Positions 56,281 through 64,000 of a DNA stretch of 64,000 nt are shown here, in pieces. Position 1 is the first letter of the stretch, and every line of letters starts with the position of its first letter. The translations under genes and the position numbers were made by a program. The stretch is from Schistosoma haematobium (lineage: Eukaryota > Platyhelminthes > Trematoda > Strigeidida > Schistosomatidae), in contig NC_067200.1 of NCBI RefSeq assembly GCF_000699445.3, positions 18,093,003 to 18,157,002 on the forward strand, given 5' to 3'. Below the pieces are notes generated by a model. That model was not told the origin of the DNA, did not search any database, and was given only the letters and a program-made list of their open reading frames with translations.

Positions 56281-56334
56281 TTTGAATCGATTGATTGTTT
56301 TTCGGAGCGAGAAAAGTAGTTGCCATAGACATAG

Positions 56335-56750
56335 AGTTCATCGTTTGTGTGTGGGCTGTGATACTGCCCGGGTGCCCAAACCGAAGCAGGTGGTTATCTT
56401 AGGGGGCCACTCCCCGAGCCTTTGACCTAAAGGTCTAACCCACAAGGCAGTGGAGCATCGTAAGGAGATGCAATCCCATGGTAGCCGGTGACCAAAGATT
56501 GGTTCATACGCCATTTGTTCCCGCAGGATACTGGAGCCCATGTGCACTATTGGTTTGTGATCCGGTTAAAGCGCCGGACATTCGCTTTTCGTCCTCTCAT
56601 TTTCGTAAACAACACCCCCGCCACGAGAAGGCAATGAGTAGGACTTCCCTGGCAGAGGCTGTATACGCGCGGCCGTGTGAGAGTATTTCGAGAGGGAAAG
56701 CGGACTCACCCCACTCTCGGCCGTACCAGGGCATTCGGGGGCAAAGCGTG
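56335..56750 (-). mobile_element. RTE-tail SINE-like retroposon, copy E
   Basis: Has the family 5' end at about 56725-56745 and most of the body but lacks the A/T tail and the 50 bp of shared LINE sequence, and has a deletion near 56565. Confidence 0.75.
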
Positions 56751-57720
56751 CGGCGATTCACGTTTTTGCCAAGTCCTAAGCTGTTTATATCTGAATTACT
56801 AAAAGCATGGAAAATTACTTCATCTATTGTTATTTTGGACAAAGATAAATGTAAATAAACTTATTTTATATCTCCTTTATCAAGATATAGAATTGTCTCT
56901 TGGGTATGCGCAACTGACGTGTAGAGACAAAGAAATTGTTTGAAGAAACAATTGATATCTTCTACTAGTCGTATGCACAGGAAATTAAACAACTAGCTGG
57001 TTGTAGTTCATTGCCTAGTCATTGGCTTATTGTCGATTAGCATTGATAGCCTTAACTTCGATACCAGAAACGGTTATTTTTACTGTATTTACAATATAAT
57101 TATTCAGGCAGTTGTTAAACTATTTTTCTGCGTTACCTTTAATCTGAAGACATAAAAAATGCATTTAGCAACTGTTGGAATTATTATTGATTTATCCTAT
57201 ACATACCATTCATTTTGACCTTGTTAAGAGCAAAACTGTGTTTATAAAGCACTACCCTGATAAATGTTATAGAAAATTCTAAGCGCGTTGATGGCCCCTT
57301 AGCTCATAGAAATCATGAAGTTTGTAACTTTAACAGCTTTAAAAGTAAATAATATAGTCATAAAGTTAGTTGGCTTTGTTGACTGTATTTGATGAACCAT
57401 ATGAAAAAATAACACATGACTACTTTTACAAAATGTTGAATTAATAGTCTAATTTTATATGTAACGCTCTTACGATTCTTCTTTCTCATGCTTTTAAATA
57501 ACGTAAGAAATAAGAATTGTATACAAAATGTAAGCTAAGTAAATTGTGGGTTCCCTGAATATGATATCTTAATCGAAGAAATGATTAAAATAAGTTTATC
57601 AAGAGAATTTATCCTGCATTCGATAGGAATACGATATTTTTGACTTGGCTGTTATTCCTCTTTAGAGTTTTTAGTCGACTACAAGTAGTTCTGTCTCAAT
57701 CAGGCAATCATATTTCCATT

Positions 57721-57890
57721 AAGATGGTGGTTGGAGGTAGTCAACAGGAAACCCTGGACCCGGGTTTCGTGCTACTTGGCACTCGTCAGCAAGGTGTACC
57801 TGTAATATTGAGGGAACTGGTGCTCCCTGGCGGATTCGATCTCGTGTCACCCAGCTTCACAGTCAGAGACGTTACCACGAGTAGAGAAAG
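57721..57890 (-). mobile_element. Hammerhead SINE (type 3), intact ribozyme
   Basis: The - strand carries CTCGTGGTAACGTCTCTGAC (A-box side), GAGATCGAATCCGCC (B-box) and GGGAGCACCAGTTCCC, then the ribozyme at 57744-57803 and the TTGACTACCTCCAACCACC segment. It is the same family as 18843-19152, but the 5' end is cut at the A-box and the 3' end is shorter. It sits in REV3L intron 4, antisense. Confidence 0.85.
57744..57803 (-). ncRNA. Hammerhead ribozyme, intact (type 3)
   Basis: Outer helix I ACAGG/CCUGU, internal loop, inner helix I ACCUUG/CAGGGU (one G-U), core CUGACGA, helix II GUGC/GCAC with loop CAAGUA, GAAA, helix III ACCCGGGU and triplet GUC. All core residues and all helices are intact. 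Predicted cleavage is between 57757 and 57756. It is the best-preserved hammerhead in the window. Confidence 0.87.
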
Positions 57891-57924
57891 TATGAATTTT
57901 CGGGAGTCATTTGTAAAAGTCTCC

Positions 57925-58425
57925 AAATGTCCTGGTACGGCCGAGAGTGGGGAGAGCCAGCGCTCCATCTCGAAATGCTCTCACATGGTCACGTGCATAC
58001 AACCACTGCTAGGGAAGCTCTACTCACTGCCATCTCGCGGCATTAATGCTGTTTACAATATTGAGAAGACGGAAAGTGAATGTTCAACGCGGAGAGTCCA
58101 CCTAGGGGAGTTGGAAAACCTTGATTCCAAACTAATGGTGTACATGGGCTCCAGTATCTTGAAGGAACAAATTGTGTATGGACTAATCGTTGGTCACCGA
58201 CTGCCATGAGACTGCATCTCCTTACGATGCTCCATTGCCTTGTGGATCAAACTTTTAGGTCGAAGGCTCCGGGTGTGGCTCCCTACGCAAACCACCTGCT
58301 TCGGTCTGTGCACCCGGTCAGTATCCCAGCCCTCACTCAAATTGAATGATTTATGTGGTGCATATCTATTTTGCTGCCTCCTTATACCAATGTTTATGCG
58401 TTTAAATACATAATAAATAAATTTA
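57925..58425 (+). mobile_element. RTE-tail SINE-like retroposon, copy F
   Basis: Begins AAATGTCCTGGTACGGCC and ends in AATACATAATAAATAAATTT. Near full length, on the REV3L sense strand. Confidence 0.85.
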
Positions 58426-58591
58426 TATCTGCATATTTTTTTCCTTGGGTTACAAATATACTTCCGACAAAATAATGTGAATTTATATTATCAAATGTGT
58501 TAGTGAACAATATAATGGGTTGAGTTTTTTATAAGCTAATCGCTATTAATTTATCGGTGCATAACCTTGTCAACATTCTTTATTTATTCAG

Positions 58592-58692
58592 GGAATATCT
58601 TCTATCACCAGACTCTATTCCGAAATGTACAAGTATGGAACTAGAAGTTGATATATCTGCTTGGGACATACTGAATCGTCGAGATCTGCAAG
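58592..58692 (+). CDS. REV3L: REV3L exon 5
   Basis: Acceptor TATTTATTCAG. After one base: EYLLSPDSIPKCTSMELEVD, then ISAWDILNRRDLQ, matching CELEVDAVAADILNRLDIE of the human protein. Donor GTTTGT leaves one base. Confidence 0.9.
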
Positions 58693-58947
58693 GTTTGTTC
58701 CCGGTGAAAGTTCTGAAAATATAAATGTGAAGTAACTTTAATGAGTTTACGCTTACCATAGTATATATTTCGCAATTCTATGGTCTCATCTTTCAAGCCT
58801 TATCTTGTGTTGGTACATATGTACATAGATTTTGTATGAATTCTTATATTATTTACTTATATATTGTTATCCTTGTCATATAGTAGTCTTCTAATTGTAT
58901 TTACTTCATCTGACATCATGTTTTTGTTTTAATTACACATTTTAAAG

Positions 58948-59079
58948 ATAATTTATCTATAAATCCTGGCCTAGAAGCTATGTGGCATGAAGAGAAAATG
59001 CGTCGTGCATCAAAATGTAACATTTCAAATGAAAGACTACCTGAAATGCCTACTCCTGATGAATTATTACCAATTAAAC
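58948..59079 (+). CDS. REV3L: REV3L exon 6
   Basis: Acceptor TTTTAAAG. DNLSINPGLEAMWHEEKMRR corresponds to the human GNPGLQAIWEDEKQRR segment. Continues ASKCNISNERLPEMPTPDE. Donor GTAAGC leaves one base. Confidence 0.9.
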
Positions 59080-59200
59080 GTAAGCGTATCACATTTCGAT
59101 GTTGTTAATTGTTCATATTATAATATTTTTAATCATGTCATCAAACATTTTCTTCTTGATCATCTTTCTTTTGATATCCTTATTACTTCCAATTTATTAG

Positions 59201-59314
59201 AGAGTGGTGTAGTTGATTTGTCAACAAGTGAAATGCATTATCTTACTCAATGGACTAATTTACTTTATGATCAATATACATCTTTGGAACTTCAACAGGA
59301 TATAAACTGTACAG
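59201..59314 (+). CDS. REV3L: REV3L exon 7
   Basis: Acceptor AATTTATTAG. VVDLSTSEMHYLTQWTNLLY and DQYTSLELQQDINC. This region is not conserved in detail, but phase and continuity support it. Donor GTAAAT leaves one base. Confidence 0.8.
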
Positions 59315-59364
59315 GTAAATTTTATTGGATATTATTTAAAGTTATTTTTTGTTTCTTTTCCATA

Positions 59365-59822
59365 TTTATTTATTTATTTATTTAAACACATAAACATTGG
59401 TGCAAGGAGGCACCAAATACATATGCGCCACATAAATCATTCAATTTGTGTGAGGGCCTTAATACTACTCGGGTGTCCAGACCGAATCAGGTGGTTTTCT
59501 TAGGGGACCACACCTCGAACCTTGGACCTAAAGGTCTGATCCACATGGCAGTGGATAATCGTAAGGTGATGCAGTCCCATGGAAGCCGGTGACCAACAAT
59601 TGGTTCATACGCCATTTGTTCCCTCACGATACTGGAGCCCATGTGCACCATTGATTTGGAATCTGGTTAAGGCGCCGAACATTCGCTTTTCGTCCTCTCA
59701 ATTTCGTAAACAACACCCCCGCCACGAGAAGGCAGTGAGTAGGACTTCCCTGGCAGTAGTTGTATGCACGTGGCCATGTGAGAGTATTTCGAGATGGAGC
59801 GCTGACTCTCCCCACTCTCTGT
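59365..59822 (-). mobile_element. RTE-tail SINE-like retroposon, copy G
   Basis: The tail TTTATTTATTTATTTATTTA is followed by the LINE-related AACACATAAACATTGG segment. The body is near complete, with the internal deletion near 59660 that copy E also shows. Confidence 0.85.
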
Positions 59823-61884
59823 ATTCATAAGATTAGCTTTTCATATGGATGCGAATTATAATCTAAACAATCTGATGGCACACTACATATGGATATTTTT
59901 ATCATTGCAAATAGTGATCCTAGAAAATTGTATTAGGAATTTTCTTTTGAGTTTTATAACTCCGGGATCTCGCTGTATGTGTTAGTGTTTTCGCTGAATA
60001 CCCGTAAGTCTAACACTCCTTTCATCATATATAACCTATATGTAATCACAACGATCAAACCATACATACTTGGACGGCATTATTCTGGACTCAATAATTC
60101 AGTCGTGAGAATTAACGATGGGATAGTTTTGATGAAATAACTGTGAATCCATTGATATCGGTGCTTAAATAAGAAAATCAGCATGCATTGGAATGCGGGT
60201 ACATACAATTTGTCCTACAATATATCGGTTTGTTTTTTTTTCACTACAAAGTTTATTATCACAAATCTGACTACTGTTACTTGAAGTTCCTCTAGAACGA
60301 TCAATTACTGATCTATATAGTATTATTGATATGTAGTCCTGATTATGATCGAAAGGAAACTTTCTCAGTGACCAATAAACGATCTGTTTGTGTATGATCA
60401 TATGAAAATGAACCCTTTATCCTACATTAAGTATTCATTTACTAATTTGTTATTGTCTTTAAAAAATACCGTTACCTCTTCAATTTTTTCGCCTAGCGAA
60501 CAAACAGTAAATCGTGTTTTACTGCACGAACTTGGTACTCCATTTGCAATTCGGTTAGCAGAACACATTTTGCCATATATTTATACTGTAGTGAACATGA
60601 ACTCAGATAGGGAAAAACAATTCATCGTTTTATGCAAAATTACACAGTAATTTTATCAAATATGAAAATCATGCATTAAATACATTATTTGCATATCTTC
60701 CTTCAGTTGTCCCTTGCTGTTAGCGGTACATAGATTGAATTAAACCATGTTCCATGCACGATTGCGTTTCTGCACGCCGATTGGCTAATTCTTATCCAAT
60801 CAGCGCTAGCCAATACTTGGGTAACTAGACTAACAAATCTTATTATGCTCCTTACTTCCATCTACCCTCGTTATTTGGAATATAATCTCTTCTCTGTTCA
60901 ACCGTGTTCTAATTTGGGGACTTGTCGGGTGAATTGGTGTCCAAGACTACTAAGCAGTCGGAATAGCTGGGTCGTAATAAGAGAAAATTATAACACATGC
61001 ATCACGACTCCACCAATTCAGTCGTTAGTTCAATTGCTTTCCGATTCCCTTCCTGTTCTTTTGATTTCAGTTTTATGCTGCCAGGTATTTCACTTCTTAC
61101 TGCTGCTACATACTACTTATATCTGTCAGCATAATTAGCACATACATCACAATACTACCATTGATTTCAGCCTACCAACGTGTTTGATTTGGAAGTGGCT
61201 TTACGTTTTCTATTTCTAGGTGCTCAGATTGAAGGTTCTGTTAGTGGAATACAAACCTTTACAAATTCCATTCCGTTTGTTATACTGGATGTTTACTCTA
61301 CCTCCTATGAATGATACTAATATCACATTAATACATATACTGACTAACTTAGTGACATTGAAGAAAAATTATTGAAAAGGTATTAATAATTAGACTATCG
61401 AAGATAGTCTTGTTTAACAAACAGAGATGATAATTAAAGTTTGAGAACACTCAAATTTGGGTCAATATTCGAATAGACTTTCTTTACATCATCTACCATC
61501 TAATTCAATCACTAATGCATAGGAAAGTCAACTAGAAAAATTAAAGGGGAAAGATTGATGTGTTTGTTAAGTGTTATCATTATTATTTCAACGGAAATAA
61601 ATGGGATTTGGGTTATCTGTAGAATTGTCTCATACTATTTTCAATAAATCAATAATAAATAATATTTTTAATGAAAAATGTCTTCAATTTATACAATTAT
61701 CTGTATGAAAAGTAAAAGTGGTGACTTGGAGGCAAAGTGTTTGGCTTCCAACGATTCTGTCACAAGTTCGAACTTTACTCAACTTGGCTTTGATCAACTG
61801 TATAGTAATAGTAACCATTATATAAAATGCGACTGTAAACCGAGATCACAAACCTGTACTTGGTAATTGAGTTTCATTAATCCC

Positions 61885-62400
61885 TCAAATGCCTTGGTAC
61901 AGCCGAAGGTGGGAAGAGTTCGCTCTCCCTCTCCAAATGCTCTCGCATGGCCGCGCGTGTACAGCCATTACCCCAGGAAATTCCTATCCACTGCCTTCTC
62001 GCGGCATTATTGTTATTTACGAAATTGAGAAGACGAAATGCAAATGTCCGGAGCTTCAACCGGGTTGGTGGATACGGAGGATCTACCTAGGGGAGTTGGA
62101 AAACCGTGATTCCAAACTAATGGTACACATAGATTCCAGGATCCTGAAGGAACAAATGGCGTATGAACCCATTGTTGGTCACAGGCTTCCATGAAACTGC
62201 ATCCCCCAACGTCGCTCCACTTCCTTATGGATCAAACCTTTAGGCCGAAGGCTCCGAGTGTGGGTACCTAGGAAAACCACCTGCTTCGGTCTGAGCACTC
62301 GGGTAGTATCACAGCCCACATACGAATGAAGTGACTTGTGTGGTGTGTATGCATTTGGTGTCCCTTTGCACCAATATTTATGTTTTTTTAAATAAACAAA
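61885..62400 (+). mobile_element. RTE-tail SINE-like retroposon, copy H
   Basis: Begins AAATGCCTTGGTACAGCC and ends AATAAACAAAAAAAAAC. It keeps the segment CCGGGTTGGTGGATACGGAG that copies E and G have lost. Confidence 0.85.
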
Positions 62401-62505
62401 AAAAAACAACCCAAAAACATGCAAATAGATAAATTAGTGTACAGTTTTCTACTTAGCTTAATATATAGAGATCATTTTGTATGTTTTAAATTTTCTTGTG
62501 TTCAG

Positions 62506-63008
62506 ATTCATCTGATCCGAATGAGTACATTTCTAATTGGCTTGAATCCAGTCAAACAGATGATGATAATTTTGATTGTGATTATGACGATAATGACGAC
62601 AAACTGGACATTAATTACAAAGAGGATGCTTCCGAAGAAGTTAATAATACTCAATTGTCCACTACTGTTCAACATACTCAAGAATCAATTGATTTAAAGT
62701 CTCCCATTAATAGTACTCTACAGCAACCGCTAGTTAAAACAAAATCAGTTAGTAGTTTTACAACGATAAGTTCAGCTGGTTTAGAAGACTTTTGTCGTTT
62801 AGCCAATGCAATTGAAGAATTTGATGCATGGGTACCAACACCCGAACAATTGGATCAGTTGCTTAATAATGTAGAATATCCCGCAGAAGTTCATTCTTCG
62901 TTGAATGCAACAAATATTCAGCATCCTCGACTATTGACTAATGATGATGATGATGATTGGATTTGTAGTCCTATTGAATTGGCTAAGAACAAAATATTTG
63001 ATAACAAT
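62506..63008 (+). CDS. REV3L: REV3L exon 8
   Basis: Acceptor TTGTGTTCAG, donor GTAAGA at 63009, phase 0. The acidic stretch DDDNFDCDYDDNDDKLD, a long Ser/Thr-rich middle, FCRLANAIEEFDAWVPTPEQ, and a second acidic run DDDDDW. It corresponds to the disordered region between the Rev3 N-terminal domain and the rest; little sequence identity with vertebrates is expected. Confidence 0.88.
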
Positions 63009-63835
63009 GTAAGAAATAATGAGTTATTTGTTTATTCATTAGTTTGTTCTTATTTTTTAACCTGGTTACGTTTACACCTATTAAAATAGAAAGACATGAA
63101 GTGACCGAAGGAGTAAAATCACTTTAAGGTTATCATACGAAGTTTTAGTAACATCCGCCTTGTTTAATATTGGAGTTTCTATTCCTCTGCTGACGTTTTA
63201 GGATACCGATTGATTGCTACATCTATCAGTCAGTCGCATTGAATTAAAGTTACGTGTTGAAACTCGTCAACAATTTATCTAGGTTATATATTTCCTTATA
63301 CTCTATCACATTCAACCATGTTTTGAAAGTTTTAACTTAACTGGATTACTATTGATGGTCTTATCAACCTAATAACATGAATATGGAGCCTAAGGCAAAC
63401 CTACTCAAGACCGGTCACACAAGTTTTCCGAGAATATTTAATTTTAATGCTGTCAAGGTACGTTCCATAGATAGCAAACCTCACGATTGTCCTCAGAATT
63501 CTCATAGTATGATGTGTGAGTAATGTTCTCATAGCCAGATCTTCAACTCCATCAAATCATGGGGACGTAATGTTTCTAGATATACTGGTCATTGGTCACT
63601 ATACTGTGTTGCAGTCAACTATACAACTTGGGTGTTGGGCCCAAAATCTAATCGTTTCTATTGTATTTCCCTTCAACTGTCTGTCACGTTATGACATCAC
63701 CAGGAAGTATGTGTTATAGCTAACACAAATCATCAAGATTTTCTTATTCAATTGTGATTAACATAAGCTTAACATATTAGTGTATATAATTAGAAATAAG
63801 CGATTTCTGATATATTTATTATACATTGTTTCAAG

Positions 63836-64000
63836 GTTTTGAACAGTACTTTGATTAGTCGAAATTCAGTCATCGACCAGTCCAATGTCAGTGGTATAGA
63901 CAAAGGACAGGATGATGACAAAACTTTAATTTTAAATGCAGCACAATGTGCTCTGTCGTTTGTATGCAGTCAACAATCGGGGGTAGATAAACCAACAGTT
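63836..64000 (+). CDS. REV3L: REV3L exon 9, cut by the window end
   Basis: Acceptor TGTTTCAAG ends at 63835. NSTLISRNSVIDQSNVSGID and CALSFVCSQQSGV. Open to the last base. The intron before it (63009-63835) has nothing recognisable. Confidence 0.82.

Larger units (their letters stand above)
52465..58591 (+). other. REV3L intron 4 with RTE LINE
   Basis: A 6-kb intron holding the RTE at 52803-56165, retroposon copies E and F and a hammerhead SINE. 56750-57720 has nothing I can assign, apart from AT-rich sequence. Confidence 0.75.
59315..62505 (+). other. REV3L intron 7
   Basis: Contains retroposon copies G (59365-59822) and H (61885-62400) and an unclassified repeat at 60920-61140. 59830-60900 and 61150-61880 hold nothing I can assign. 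Confidence 0.75.

Overview
The window looks like nuclear DNA of a flatworm of the genus Schistosoma. It is AT-rich. Its host genes have GT-AG introns, very short at the 5' end of one gene and kilobases long elsewhere. Its repeats are the schistosome set: RTE- and CR1-clade LINEs, a Penelope-like element, LTR debris, and many tRNA-like SINEs carrying hammerhead ribozymes (the Sm-alpha type). I see no prokaryotic features, no rRNA or tRNA gene and no CRISPR.

Three host genes lie on the + strand. (1) About 8.06-20.28 kb: the last five exons of an ESRP/fusilli-type splicing regulator with quasi-RRM domains. The first 8 kb is probably its upstream intron. (2) 29.47-44.59 kb: a complete six-exon GTPBP10/Obg-family GTPase, about 404 aa. 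(3) 51.65 kb to the window end: the first nine exons, about 579 aa, of REV3L, the catalytic subunit of DNA polymerase zeta. Its first three introns are only 32, 32 and 34 bp. Splice phases agree at every junction except one uncertain boundary after REV3L exon 4.

Most of the remaining sequence is mobile DNA. A CR1 LINE with an uninterrupted 947-codon ORF (24.4-27.4 kb, - strand) sits inside an older, broken CR1 copy on the + strand. A Penelope-like element forms a nearly perfect head-to-head inverted repeat (30.56-35.30 kb, arms about 2.28 kb) inside GTPBP10 intron 1. An almost full-length RTE LINE with three frameshifts lies in the large REV3L intron. Eight copies of a roughly 0.5 kb retroposon share the 3' tail of that RTE, which suggests a SINE/LINE partnership. 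SINEs of at least three subtypes carry hammerheads; three retain a complete core and all helices, and all three are antisense to their host gene. One hammerhead SINE has a perfect 10-bp target-site duplication inside a MITE-like element with inverted ends.

The three genes are functionally unrelated (splicing control, ribosome/mitochondrial GTPase, translesion DNA synthesis), as expected for a eukaryotic region with no operon. What links them is that their introns hold the repeats, several of which can form strong RNA structures if transcribed.
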